64,000 bases of DNA, taken from NCBI GenBank assembly GCA_008638375.1, contig CM018048.1, forward strand, positions 7,621,589 to 7,685,588, written 5' to 3'. A program made the translations under genes and the position numbers. The notes beneath the pieces are model-generated. The model was not told the origin of the DNA. It was given only the letters and a program-made list of their open reading frames with translations, and ran no database searches. This stretch comes from Nyssa sinensis (Eukaryota; Streptophyta; Magnoliopsida; Cornales; Nyssaceae). This document shows, in pieces, positions 33,401 to 44,329 of this stretch; the stretch's first letter is position 1, and the number at the start of each line of letters is the position of its first letter.

Positions 33401-36400
33401 TCTTATCATCATGTATGTGATTGACTTGTGGTTGTGACATAATTCTCCTAAAATGCATCTTTAAAACACTTACGAAAAAAATTCAATTCACAAAACAAGC
33501 AAAGAATGGGCAACTCTCTTTTCAAACAAACAACGGAGAAGTTCGTTCGCATTCGTTTTCATTCGTTCAAACCTCTGTATCAAACGAGTTATTACAACCT
33601 CAGAGTTGTACTCATTTGATATTCGTTCCTTATTCGTTCGAACGAGCAAGTGCTCGTTGGAACGAATGACGGTTCGTTCGAACGAACTCTGGACAGAAAA
33701 CAAATTTATAATATGATTTCAAGCCATTCGGGGATTAATCAAGCTCTTTGCGAAAATAGGCGAAAATACGATTTAGAATAGCCAAAAACAAAGTAAAAGA
33801 GTAAAAAATTGTGATAATTAATTTGTTGATAGATCTTGAAGCTCTTATGAGAGATCATTCAAACATGAAACTCATAATTATCTCTACTCATTTTCATTGA
33901 TCGATTTAGATCATCCACACGACCCAAATCAGATCTAAAGAGCCTTGGTTCACGTCAAATTCACTATTGACGATAGATGGAGTTCAAGCACGAGGATTCG
34001 GCGTTGAGCGATCGGTGGACACCGAGGATCCTGGATTATCTGATCATTCCCCGGGTATTTGTTCCATTAAGACTCAAATTAATAAAGTAAGTAAGCCTTT
34101 CATGTTTTTTAATTTTTGGATGCATCATAAAGAGTTTTCTAAAGTCTTTAGAGAACAATGGCAAAATACTAATGAGGGGAATCCTATAGAAAGAGTAAGT
34201 GAAAAGCTGAAAAGGTCATGCTTAACAAGCTGAGAAGTTATGTGTTAAGTACAATATTCGACCACATCCATGTATTAAGATGAAAATTGTTTTTATTATT
34301 TCAAATTGATGTTGCACTAGCTTCTTACATAGGCAAAAATTGCACTAAAGATTCTTGCTTGTGAAAGAGTTGGAAAGCTACTTTGATGAGCTTGGTTTAA
34401 GAGAGGCATTGTGGGCCAATTAAACCAAACCCATATATTTTAGGAAGTCTCCTAATTCTATCTTGTAGGGTCCTAGTAGTATTAGAAGTATTTGTGAATA
34501 ATCCTTAATATATTTGGAGTGAATTAGTAGTATTCTAATTGGAGTAGATATTTTAATTAGAGTGGGATTAGTATTGAAGAGTCTTATTCCTTATAAGAAT
34601 TTAATTAATATATTTGGGTCTCTATCATAATGGGATGTAGCGCCGTGATTAGTAGCGGCCACAGAGAGTAAAAAAAAAAAGGAGCTAATTAGCGCGCGCG
34701 CGCGTCCGTGAGATTGCAGCCACATCAGTGTGGGTTTGTTGTATTGCCCGCATTTTGTTAGAAAACAATACTCATCTAGTGATTGAGTTTCTTTTATTTA
34801 ATGAAGAAAATTGGCACAGTAAGTTTATTGAAAGTTTGGTTTAATAATAATAATTTTCTTATGTAAGTTATTCTCACATACAAGATTTCAATCTTCGTAT
34901 ATTATTTTCTTTAGTCTTATTTTGAATCCAACAATTTGTTTCAATAATTTTAAATCTTACATACTAGGTTGTTGCTTCTTTTTTAAAAAATAAGTGTCGG
35001 TTTAAAATTATTTTCAGAATTTATTTAGATTCATATAATATTGATTGCTTCATCAATAATTCTGAGAAAAAAAATATTAGTTATTACTAGTATGAAATAT
35101 TATATGAATTGCGCTAATTATATTTGAAATAAGTTAGTTAATTTGTAACATAATTTTCTTCTCTTAATAGAGTGGGATTATGTGCCACAATATTATAAAG
35201 AGAAAAAGAGCCAGAGTGGTGGGCAAGATTAATATGGTTGTGAGCAGCCTGTACAAGTTCTTTCAGAATTGTGGCCGTAATCTGCTCAAGAAACAGAGGT
35301 AGCATTATTATCAAATAATAGTTATAAATAGAATGTTCCTAATTAGGTAGTATTATTAATTTTTTTTTTAGAAAGTCAGGAAAGTTTTTTCATATTGACC
35401 AAAATCCTTGTTTTTGATGAAAAAAGAAAAAGGACATTTCCTTCGATCTTTTGTTTTGTTGAGTAGGAAATTAACAAGTATTTTATGATTTTACCAGTAT
35501 ATCATATATATATATATATTTATATTAAGAGTGATACTAAAAACATAAGATAATTTCACAGCAAGCTTGACGTGTTTAACATATATATATAACACATTTC
35601 TAACAGTTGGGAATGGGCTCTTGCATAGTTAATTAGTTAAGTCGGTTGAGTAAACATACCTTGTCATTGAAGAGGGATTGTAGTTCGAAAGGGGCTAGGT
35701 CCACCACCTCAACTCTTTCTTCTTCTTGAGATTCACTACTCCAGAAACTTCTGAGGTTTTGCAAGCTTTTAAGCCTCAAAAGCTTTAGTCTGGGGAACTC
35801 TATCTTGTCCAGTGTTTCTTTACTTCCACTACTGGTTGCAATTATTTCTTGCATCTTCTCACAATTACTTACTTCTAGCTCTTCAAGATGCACAATATTT
35901 ATGGCCACAGAAAGTGAGAATACATTTCTCAAACTTTGACAACTGTCAATATCAATGTTCATCAAGTTTGGATAGCAGCAATTTCCGTAGGACATCTGGT
36001 TTAACCCAGTGTGCATCAACTTGGGTAGGTTTTCTAACCACAATTCTTTTAGTTGAGGGAGTATTGGCATTGATGCTACAAATCCTTCCTCAGCATCAAG
36101 TCCAATTGATATCACCGAATGACATGAACAAACATGTATTTCTACTAGATTCCGTAACCTTGGGAGCATATGGGAGGGAACTATGTTCACAAAATTGTGA
36201 CAATCCGAAACTTCTAGAAAATGTAGTTGAGAGAATGAGGTTTCTTCTAGGAGTTGGCTGTCCCATATCTCTTTTATGATCTCCAAGCCGCCTATTACCA
36301 AATACTCCAAGACAGGGAATGCAATCTGCAAAACACATTATATTAAATTTTGCTAATAACAATGTACCATGTCTCCTGATATTCTAAAACTCAGAAAAAA

Positions 36401-39400
36401 AAAAGTCCAGTGGTAGTAAGATAATATGAAAAAAATTACATGATTATTCAAATCAGTTTTTGACATAGAGTATATATTTTTATATTAGAGCATTAATATG
36501 ACATCATTTATGTCACATGTCTAAAACTAATTTGAATGAATATGAAGTTTCTCCATATTACCTTACCACTCCTAAAACTCATTATATATTTTGACTATTC
36601 CATTGCAATGGATTTTACGTCTCATGATCTTTTAAAACTCTAATTCACTTTATTATTTTAAAGAGTCAATCCTAAAATAAAAAATAAAAATAGGAGACAT
36701 CTCAGGTTTATTTAATAACACATTATATTTACACTTGAAAACAAGTATGTGCACAAATATTCAATTAGTTATATATTTTCCTTGGGGGTCCAAAGTAAAG
36801 TATCTTACTTTAATTAGGTTTAATTTTCTTAAAGTACTATACTTTAGTTAAATCTCAGCTTTTTTTGTGTGTGTTTTATATAATATATAGAGGTGTAAAA
36901 GATAATTGAATTAGATATTGGTAGATTAAATTTAGTTTTATTTTTAGTGATTTAAGTTTATCAATTAGATCTTAATTTATTAAATCAAAAATCTATAAAA
37001 TAAATAATACTTGAGTACATCTATCATATCTGCTATATTGGAAAATGTGAGAAGATTTATCAAGTAATAAATAAAATACAAAAAGATATGTAGGGTGACA
37101 GAAATGGTAAGTCAAATTAAAGGTGGTGACCTTGTAGAATTATATAAAAAAAATAGAGTGAACATCGACTCCACATAGGTCACGAAACCGAGAGTGAGAG
37201 AAATTGCATGTCTCAAGGAATGCTACATGACTTAAATTTTTGAGATGCCAAAGTGTCGATTTAAAAGGGAAAAAAACTTAAGTAATGTTGTATGTATTAA
37301 AACTTGCAACTTAAATAATATGCTAGTAAATTATTACCATAATATTAATGATTTTTGTACAATCAATAAACTAATATCAAATTATTTAGAATGCAAAATT
37401 TGATGCAAAAAAAAAATTAAAATAAAGAGTATTACTTAAAACGTATTACATTTGAAACTATAAGATAATTTCTAAAATGTGGGAGACCTGTATTTCTCGA
37501 CCATTCCCTTGCATTTTCCATAATTAGGTAGAGAGTTTTGTTTTTACTTTTGTGTTTTTTTAATACAACGATGGAGAGGGAGAGTCAAACTCACATCAAC
37601 TGCATAAAGAGTGGGTACTCGCACCACTTAATATGATCTCAATCCACATAGAGAGTGGGTACTAACATCATCGATATTTTTTAAATTATACTGACTTCCA
37701 TTTTATTACACTGACAATATACAAATTTTTCTCTCCTTATATAATTCGTCACTAACAATAAGAGAAAAATTAGAGGCAACAAATGTTACCCAAACCCGTC
37801 AACCCGTCCTAACCCACCCACTAATTAATGGTTGTGGGTAACTCATTTAATTAACGGGTCATAAACGGGTTGGATAATAAAGAATTCGTCAATTTAACGG
37901 GTCAATACAGATTAAAAACAAGCGTTTGGTGGATTGAGAATGAAAAAGAACAAAATAGTTTAAGAATATATATCTCTATTTGAGAAAGAACAAAGTAGTA
38001 TAAGAATATATATATCGCAAGTCTAACAGAACAGAACCAACCCGATCCAAAAAAATTTGGTTTGGGTCAAGTTGGGTTGGTTCGACCGTTCCAGTTAGGT
38101 TTTTTTTTTGCCTTCAAACTAATCCTAAATTTTTATTTTATTTTTATCGGTAAACTAATCCCAAAACAAAAAGAACTAATAAAATCAGATCTTTACATTC
38201 CACCTACGACAGATCTCTCTATTGAGGCCAAATTTCCATTTTTCTTTGCACGCGAACATTCTGGATCTCATCACAAAGAAAACCTCTTTAACAATTCTAA
38301 GAGGAGGGAGTCTTTCTTCTCTGAAAATATGACCATTGCACTCATGCCATATCCAGTAGACAGTGACAACCAAAGACCACTTAAGAACAACGGAAAAAAA
38401 GGAATTACCAGAGCATGTGAGAATAAACCACTGTTGGATTCTATCCCAAATTTGAAGGCCACCATAGACCAAACATCTCCCCATAACTTCTAACCAAACA
38501 GAGGAAGAGAAAGAACATTGAAAGGAAAAAATACTAAAAAGTTCCTAAAATAAATTTGTTAATTCAAAATTTTCATGATAATTTTTTTGTATCTAAAAAA
38601 TTTAAAGAATAAACTTTTATTACAAAAAAGTTTTACTACAAACTTTCGTCTTAACAGCGTTAAAACATATTACTGATTAAACCAAAATAACCTTCAAGAT
38701 ACATTTTAAAAAATACTTAATAGTTGATAAAATAAATTCTTCAATCTAAAAAAAAAAGTATAATATTTTTTATTTATTTAGAAGGCCTAAAAAAATTTCA
38801 TTTCATAAAATGTTATGATTTTTTGGATTGAATAAGTTATTTTATATATTTTTTTCTTTCTAAAATGTATTTTCAAGATTATTTTAATTTAATCAGTAAT
38901 ATGCTTTGACAATGTTAAGATCAAACTTAACAATTGGACTTTTTTGTATTAAAAGTTTCGTTTTTAGGTCTTTCAAATACAAAAAACTGCATCATGAAAT
39001 TTTTGAATTAAAAAATTTTTAGTATTTTTTCCAAAATAATAATAATACTAATAATATATCTAATGACTAGTTTCTAGATTTTGCGGTTATGCGTGTAATT
39101 CATGTGACACAATGGGTGCGAGTTTGTTGCAATATTCATTTAATAATTAACCTTTTATTTATTAAATTAATTACAATTAATACATTTCAAACAAGAAATT
39201 GCATGTGTCAAAATCAAAAAACAAGCATGTTAATAAAAATAACTCTAGTAAATATGTCTAAATTTTAAATGCGAATTTAAAACATATCATCATTAACTAT
39301 GTAACACAAAAATTCTTTTATTATTTTATTTTATATAATCGTATTGGAATGGAATTGAGCGAAGCAAGATGTCTTCACTCGAAATCTCTTCCAAATTCTA

Positions 39401-42400
39401 ACGAGTTTTACAAACATTTTCAAATTCATCCCAATGACAATAATATAAAGATTCTCAACAAATCAGGTTAATAGAAAATATAATTAATGCATGAGGATAA
39501 AATAGTAAATGCATAAAGAATATTAACTTCCATCATCCCACAACCTTAACAAGGGAGGTCAGTGTAATTTCATAAATCTGAGAAGAAGTTAGTGTGATTG
39601 TCAAATACTTGATGGGAGGTCAGTATAATTATCCATTATTTTTTATTTTTTTCGTAAAGATAGCTTACATGGTTCCATTAATTTCAAAGTTGCTTGGATT
39701 GCACCTTAACCCATGCATCCGACATTGCTCAGCAGTCACTGAGTAGGTATGGGTATAAAGTTTCATCACATCTTCAAGAGATAGATACCCTTGTGTAAAA
39801 TGTGTTTGAATTTAACCTTACATTTTGCCCCTTCCCCAATTTCCATTGGTAGAAAAAATCTCAAATTATTACAAGCACAAGCCGGGGATGAAACCTAAGC
39901 AAAAATATGAGATGGTGAATGCAACAGTATGAAAAAAATTATATTTCATTTTGATTTGAATAATAATCACCACTTTAAAAATAATATTTGATTTCAATAA
40001 TAATAACCCCTGCGAAAATAATATATGTAATTTTTTATACTTTCACAATCACCATATAATAGTAATAATAATTATTATTATTATTAGTAGCAGCAGCAGC
40101 ATGAACCTTCAACATATCTTAAGAAACCAACTTCATTTTTATAATGAATAATTGATAATTCTGTTATTTAATAATTAATAATTTTTTTAAAGAAATTCAT
40201 TTTATCTCACTAATTCTTAGTATAAAAATTATTAAGAATATTGACGTACTAGGAACAAAGAATGAAATTAAAAGATGTATGCAAATGATCGGATTTCTAT
40301 CATGAAATTTATATAATTTATTAAGAAAAATTTTCATTAATAAAAAAAAATAAATAGTTTAATCTCCTACATTGTCATACATATTGCCAATGGTATGTAA
40401 TACATGTTGCCAATGGTACCTACGGAATTTTTGTATTTTTTATTTTATTTTTTTTGATATTACCCACTAATTAACATGCCAAACATTTCCTAAGAAAGCG
40501 ATTAATTGGAAAGCATACCTTATTATTAAATAGAGGTTGTGTAGCTGTACAAGTACTGTTTCCCTCTGAAGTCATTAACTTCCTTTTCCTTTCCAAGTCG
40601 AAGCTTCCAAGTCGTGGTAGTGCAACCAGGCTCAAACTCTTTAATCGATGGAAAATGACTTCCTCTTCATCTTCTTCTCCTTCATTTCCAATTATTGTTT
40701 CCATTCTGACACATTTTCCTATAAATAGTTCTTTGAGTTGCATTAGACCTCTAGCAATGGACGGGGAAAAGAGATATTTCAACCCACGCAAACTCTCAAC
40801 TTCTAATTTACTTAACTTGCGAAACGACTCCATGGCCACAGGAAGTTGTTTATAACCCCATAGATTTTCTATGTCACCACAATTGTGAATTCCAAGATAT
40901 TTCAAATCTGAAAACTCACCTTCTCTATCATCCTCACTAAAAAACCTCTTTACCCCTTGCAAATCATCCAAGTACAGGACTTCACTTCTCTCCATCAAAA
41001 TCTTAACCCCACCTCTTATAGGAACGTCCACGAGTTTCAAGGCCCTACTTGATGAAAGAGAATTCCAATATTCGCCGTATTCACAAAAAGGCATGCCAAT
41101 AGATATTTTATATCTATTCAACTTGTCAAACAGATGATCTAGAAGCCCAGACGTGGTATTTGGTATATGAATTCCTAAAGCTGTTAAGTCAGTCAATTTA
41201 TTTAGCTCAGGAATGATTGCATTCTCTCTGTCGTCGCTGTTCAATGCACTTGTAATGTATAATTCTTCCAGGCGGGTCAAACTTGTAATGACATCCGGTG
41301 CAATTCCCCTGAAGTTGGAGCAGTTCCGCAAATCCAACGAACGTAGAAGAGTCAAATTTCTTATATCTAATGGGAGCACTTTGATATCACGACCACCGAG
41401 ACTCAGTATCTCCAATTTCTTTAATTGCATAATTATGGATATGTCTGCAATCTCACAGTCATCTAGACATAACATACGAAGATTCACCAATTTCAAGAGT
41501 GAGGATGGTAGTGACTCAGTATGAATTTGACTCAGATGTAAAACTTTAAGTTTTTCCATCCCATTAAAAAAACTATCTGGAAATATTAGTGAAGGATGGC
41601 TGCACCTCAGAAACAATGTATTTAATTTTGGACAATTTAAATCACCTGGAAGCTCCTCAATCTCGTTCGATGTCAATGAGATTGCTCTTTTACATTCAAA
41701 TGAACCTGTCTCTGCCAACCGTCGCCCACCAGTTTTTACAAGAAATGCATATTCATCTCTTGATGCAATTTTTATAGCAACCTCTCGAATAATATCATGC
41801 ATTCGGACCGCTTCTTCATATGAATAGAAACGACCGCCTAACAACAAACAAGAATATTTGAGGGTTTCAACCAGACGACGCACTCTATTATTTGCTTTTC
41901 CTAATGTATCCGCATGTTTAAGCAGACCCATCACCATTGCATATCGAGCCAAGTCATCAATTAAAATCTCAGCATCTTCTGGAAACAAAGAACAGAGCAA
42001 AAAGCATGACTTTGCATCTTCATGTTCCAAACGATTGTAACTCCACTCTAAGGATGAAAAAGCTTTTGGATCAATTCCAACAATGTCCTCTGGAGTGGAA
42101 TTTCTTAGCTGTTCTAGTGCATCATCCCACGCAGGCTTGTTCTCGTTTTGAAGTGCTGCACCAACTACTCGAACTACGAGGGGCAAACCTCCACATTGTT
42201 CACACACCTTTTTTGCTATGGGCTGGATTTGTGCATTGTCGACCAAATTTCCCACCTCCTTCTTGAACAAATCCCATGCTTCTTCTTCGCTCAAGACACC
42301 AAGCAAGAAAGGATCTCTACAATTATTTTTGACACACACGTTATGGCTTCGTGATGTCAACAGAATTTTACAGCCCTTGACAGAATCCATAGAAGGAATT

Positions 42401-43212
42401 CCGATAATTTGCTTCAAGTTAAGTTTCTCCCAAACGTCATCCAATATTATGAGTATCTTTCTCCCATCCGTTAGTCTGTTGCAAAGATGACCCGCTCTCC
42501 CTACTTCATCCTCTGCTTTATCCAGATTTAAATTCAAACCGCGTGCAATATCTCCTTGTATTTTTCTCACATCCAAATTCTCGGAGACAACTGCCCATGT
42601 GACCTCATCGAAATGCTCATCCTTTTTCAGTTGTTCTCTAACTACTTCCACCATTGTGGTCTTACCCACACCCCCCATTCCATATATCCCAATTACATGA
42701 ATTTCATCATCTCTCAATGCCTCAATGATCTTCTCAAAAACACGTCCTCTGGATTCAAAACGCTCATAATCAGAGACACATGCGATCCCAATATCAGGAA
42801 GAGGTTTAGGACGTGAAACTGTCTCAAACTTGCCATCTGTTATAAGTCCAGTGATAACCCGTGTCTTCTTTTTGGCTTCCCTACCCAATCGATGACGCGA
42901 GTAAAAATCCGGAAACCACGCCTTAAAGAACCTTCTATACTCTGTGTCTTTGCCTGCCAAAAATTCATCCACTTCATCTTTCATTTCATGCACAATTGTC
43001 AGCCACTTCGACACATTTTCCTCAATTTCTTCTGCGTTGTCTCGAGCTCTTTTGACCTTTTGTTCGACCGTCCTCCTCTCATCTACAAGTTTGTCTAGTT
43101 CAGCTTTCAGTTTTTCAACATTTTCCTCGTAGTGAACCAAATAACCAATTTGACGGCTCATTGGTTGGAGCAAGCTATCCAGAATTTTCCCTCCAATATT
43201 CGCAATATCCAT
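30378..43212 (-). CDS. CC-NBS-LRR (CNL) disease resistance protein, four coding exons
   Basis: Assembled on the minus strand from exons 43212-40519, 36325-35660, 31045-30556 and 30421-30378 (phases 0, 0, 1). The total is 3894 nt, about 1297 aa, with no internal stop. Residues 1-150 form a predicted coiled coil (EENVEKLKAELDKLVDERRT). The NB-ARC follows: P-loop GMGGVGKTT about 178-186, kinase 2 LIILDDVW about 254-261, RNBS-B CKILLTSRS about 281, GLPL CGGLPL about 340, RNBS-D CFLLCSLFPED about 403, MHD RMHD about 470. All key residues look intact. LRRs fill the rest of exon 1 and exons 2 and 3. This is the At4g27190/RPS2-RPS5-like group common in woody plants: an ADP/ATP-switch intracellular immune receptor. 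Large introns host transposons. Splice sites are canonical; the last small exon is the least certain part. Confidence 0.88.
30556..31045 (-). CDS. NLR exon 3: distal LRR module
   Basis: It starts VALPRLKKLYLISLFNLREI after acceptor TTGGCAG and continues through LEVRDCGNLRNLFPSSIATL and LSNLPNLTRFCNANYALNLP. It ends VYVEQKVLKG at donor AAAG|GTAAGG (intron from 30555). 490 nt, leaving phase 1. Read-through gives a further 44 codons of non-conserved sequence, so splicing to a short last exon is favoured. Confidence 0.83.
31162..31970. repeat. 30-bp direct repeat bracketing the solo LTR
   Basis: CTAA(C/T)ATTACAGAAATTTG followed by TCCTGTTGAATT occurs at 31162-31193 and again at about 31940-31970. 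The first copy overlaps the left LTR end; the second lies 72-102 bp beyond the right end. Confidence 0.8.
31184..31868 (+). mobile_element. Solo LTR of a Ty1/copia retrotransposon
   Basis: 685 bp starting TGTTGAATTG and ending TGGCCCAACA, with the short inverted ends TGTTG...CAACA usual for copia LTRs. Internally it has the usual 5' segment GGCCCATATGGGTTCC, a TATA-like CATATATATG, and a late CCCGTGGATGTAGG...ACCGAACCACGTAA block. No internal region or second LTR exists, so it is probably a product of LTR-LTR recombination. No matching 5-bp target duplication is seen. It lies in NLR intron 2, opposite to the gene. Confidence 0.75.
32580..32830. repeat. AT-only palindromic block
   Basis: Dense repetition of AATATTA, TAATATT and related words, including AATATTATGT.TAATATTAAA motifs, in both orientations. 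Low complexity with strong hairpin potential; no coding content. Confidence 0.7.
33540..33690. repeat. Cluster of TTCGTTCGAACGAA palindromes
   Basis: The 16-bp perfect palindrome GTTCGTTCGAACGAAC lies at about 33672-33687 and ATTCGTTCGAACGAG at about 33630. Several single CATTCGTT/GTTCGTTCGC words lie between 33540 and 33665, with AGCAAGTGCTCGTTGGAACG in between. GC content is higher than in the surroundings. Probably part of an unclassified repeat. Confidence 0.7.
33985..34290 (+). pseudogene. LINE endonuclease-domain fragment
   Basis: The frame contains PGLSDHSPGICSIKTQI and KPFMFFNFWMHHKEFSKVFR. The SDHSP motif followed by P(F/M).FFNFW marks the end of the apurinic-type endonuclease domain and the start of the linker in plant L1-type ORF2. 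It is truncated on both sides, with a TGA soon after. It lies in NLR intron 2 opposite to the gene. Confidence 0.82.
34380..34870 (+). other. Possible LTR-like segment
   Basis: It has a TTGTGGGCCAATTAAACC start, a TATA-like CCTTATAAG near 34590, a (GC)n tract at 34692-34704 and an AGTTTCTTTTATTTAATGAAG end, reminiscent of a copia LTR. No second copy, target duplication or internal domain is present, so this is only a suggestion. Confidence 0.25.
34692..34704 (+). repeat. (GC)n microsatellite
   Basis: GCGCGCGCGCGCG in an AT-rich intron; alternating purine-pyrimidine with Z-DNA potential. Confidence 0.9.
35180..35302 (+). other. 40-codon open frame inside NLR intron 2 (unrecognised)
   Basis: ATG at 35180 opens MCHNIIKRKRARVVGKINMV, then VSSLYKFFQNCGRNLLKKQR and TAG. 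It is basic, with higher complexity than surrounding intron DNA. No family is recognised and nothing shows that it is expressed; it may be an exapted or captured fragment. Confidence 0.2.
35660..36325 (-). CDS. NLR exon 2: LRR module
   Basis: 222 codons beginning after acceptor TTTTGCAG with IAFPVLEYLVIGGLEIIKEI and ending SLFNDK|GTATGT. Beginning and end mirror exon 1's end (LFNNK) and exon 3's start (VALPRLKKL), the modular LRR-exon pattern of this NLR group. Repeats of L..L.V..C..L..I are evident. Phase 0 at both ends allows in-frame addition or loss of the whole exon. Confidence 0.87.
37793..37900. repeat. ACCCGTCAACCCG foldback segment
   Basis: AAACCCGTCAACCCGTCC near 37793 is opposed by AACGGGTCATAAACGGGTTG near 37854, giving an imperfect inverted repeat around GGTTGTGGGTAACTC. 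Similar words recur at 37895-37905. Probably the end of an unclassified dispersed repeat. Confidence 0.5.
38185..38490 (-). pseudogene. LINE ORF2 C-terminal fragment
   Basis: Minus frame: VVLKWSLVVTVYWIWHECNG, then HIFREERLPPLRIVKEVFFV and MRSRMFACKEKW. This fits the zinc-binding/reverse-transcriptase tail of plant L1 elements (W..W.V.YWIW.ERN.RIF pattern followed by I..E.FF.MRSR). About 100 residues remain, ending near the element's 3' end. It lies in NLR intron 1 in the same orientation as the gene. Confidence 0.78.
38524..39032. mobile_element. Long-inverted-repeat (foldback/MITE-like) element
   Basis: The left arm starts GGAAAAAATACTAAAAA at 38524 and the right arm ends TTTTTAGTATTTTTTCC at 39032. 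The arms stay complementary for about 230 bp: TTAATTCAAAA(T/A)TTTCATGA, TTTTTTGTAT.T, CATATTACTGATTAAA and ATACATTTTA all occur once forward and once reverse-complemented. The centre is near 38775. There is no coding capacity. A possible AAA target duplication is uninformative in this context. It lies within NLR intron 1, so the unspliced transcript could form a long hairpin. Confidence 0.82.
39555..39645 (+). repeat. GGGAGGTCAGTGTAATT repeat
   Basis: GGGAGGTCAGTGTAATTTC, AAGTTAGTGTGATTGTC and GGGAGGTCAGTATAATTATC follow each other. The same word occurs in the AT-rich dispersed family (for example GAAGTCAGTATAATTTT near 11851). Probably a terminal remnant of that family. Confidence 0.5.
40519..43212 (-). 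CDS. NLR exon 1: coiled coil, NB-ARC and first LRR block
   Basis: 898 codons from ATG 43210-43212 to LFNNK, ended by donor AAG|GTATGC (intron starts at 40518). The start is supported by a consistent upstream acceptor (AAATAGCAG at 43224) of a 5'UTR intron and by the family N-terminus MDIANIGGKILDSLLQPMSR. Without splicing the frame would run 15 more codons to a stop at 40471; those (VCFPINRFLRKC) look like translated intron. Confidence 0.93.
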
Positions 43213-43223
43213 TTTCTACAACC

Positions 43224-43350
43224 CTGCTATTTTTTTGGGTTTTTTTTTGGAAAATAAAATGATATAGGAATTGTCAAAACCCAACTGACAACAATAGATA
43301 TATCAAAGGTGAGAGAACACTGAAATTATCCAAGAATGTTGGAGGCATAC
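43224..43350 (-). other. NLR 5'UTR intron
   Basis: On the minus strand AAAGAG|GTATGCC (from 43350) and AAATAGCAG|GGTTGT (to 43224) define a 127-bp intron ending 11 bases before the start codon. A diverged copy of the same arrangement is found at 44330-44545, indicating that the structure is ancestral in this gene family. Confidence 0.6.
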
Positions 43351-43477
43351 CTCTTTAATTTTCTTTATCTTTTGATGGAGTAACAAAGATTGCGAAAAAC
43401 AACGCACCACGTCTGAAGTTGATTAAAGCTGAACTTCTGAAGAAAATGAATACACATAGCTCCAGATTAGAAGGTGA

Positions 43478-43545
43478 AACAGTAATCAATAGTCTTGCAT
43501 GAATTGCGCATTAGAGAAGTAATGGAAAAGTGCAGAAAATAAAAG
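43478..43545 (-). repeat. NLR upstream element, copy A
   Basis: GAAACAGTAATCAATAG.. GAAGTAATGGAAAAGTGCAG followed by AAAATAAAAG matches segments in both units of the 46.0-46.4 kb tandem repeat. It lies just upstream of the NLR 5'UTR and may be part of its promoter. Confidence 0.65.
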
Positions 43546-43929
43546 GTAAGACTAATGAATCATGGGCCATTGTATTTGTGTTCATATGCTAGGTCGTTGT
43601 TTTTGTATTCATATGCTCACATGGGTGGGATTCATCGTCACAAGTGTCACTAAGAGATGCACATCATATGAATATCTTGTATCTCATGTAAATATATAAG
43701 TACTATAAGTATATCATGTATATATTTAAATATTAGTAAGCCGTATTTGTGGTTCGATAACGGTTTTTGCTTCATGTATTAGTGCTTGTATACTCACTTA
43801 TGGTGGAGCTCATTATTATGGGTTTCACTAACGAAACTCACTTCTTGTGATTATATAGACATCATACGAGCACCAATAAATTGACAGCAAAACATTTTCT
43901 TTTGTGGTTGTAATTTTCATTATTTAAAA

Positions 43930-44225
43930 AAAAAAATTGGTAAATTACAATGTCGTTTTCTCGAGTTTTTGACAATTACAGAAACTTTTCTTAAATGATA
44001 TTGATTTTTTCTATTTTTATTGACCTACTACAAATAACTCTCCTTCAGGTTATTTATTTTTTTTCAAAATGATACAAGTATCTTTTTCATATATATATTT
44101 TTTTAATTTTAAAATTTTTTTTTAATTTATCTCAAAGAATTTTTTTTCATTTTATATAAAAATAAACTTAAGATAAATAAATTATATTTTTTCCAAATTT
44201 TTTTAATTAATATTAATTTAAAAAT
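43930..44225 (+). repeat. AT-rich dispersed repeat, copy 2
   Basis: Contains GGTAAATTACAATGTCGTTT, TTTTGACAATTACAGAAACT and TGACCTACTACAAATAACTC, parallel to 49840-50265 and the reverse complement of 11440-11935. Confidence 0.5.
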
Positions 44226-44329
44226 GAAAAAAAAAATAGATATATCCAACGTGAGATAGAACATTGATACAAATATATAATAATTGTTAAAATCCAACTA
44301 ACGTACCCATTATATTTCAAGCTATTCAA

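Larger units (their letters stand above)
31046..35659 (-). other. NLR intron 2 (4.6 kb)
   Basis: Bounded by GTATGT at 35659 and TTGGCAG at 31046. It contains a copia solo LTR (31184-31868), an AT-rich AATATT-palindrome block (32580-32830), a cluster of TTCGAACGA palindromes (33540-33690), a LINE fragment (33985-34290), a GC microsatellite (34692-34704) and a 40-codon open frame (35180-35302). No additional LRR exon was recognised. Confidence 0.7.
36326..40518 (-). other. NLR intron 1 (4.2 kb)
   Basis: Bounded by GTATGC at 40518 and TTTTGCAG at 36326. It contains a LINE 3' fragment (38185-38490), a 509-bp long inverted repeat (38524-39032), an ACCCGTCAACCCG foldback (37793-37900) and a GGTCAGTGTAATT repeat (39555-39645). 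Otherwise AT-rich; no further LRR exon seen. Confidence 0.7.

Noticed and set aside
35812..36279. 155-codon plus-strand frame
   Set aside because: Shadow of NLR exon 2 (LRR) on the opposite strand.
38062..38493. 143-codon plus-strand frame
   Set aside because: The minus strand encodes a recognisable LINE ORF2 tail; the plus frame is its shadow plus low-complexity sequence.
41213..43132. Several plus-strand frames of 60-109 codons
   Set aside because: They are shadows of NLR exon 1 on the opposite strand.
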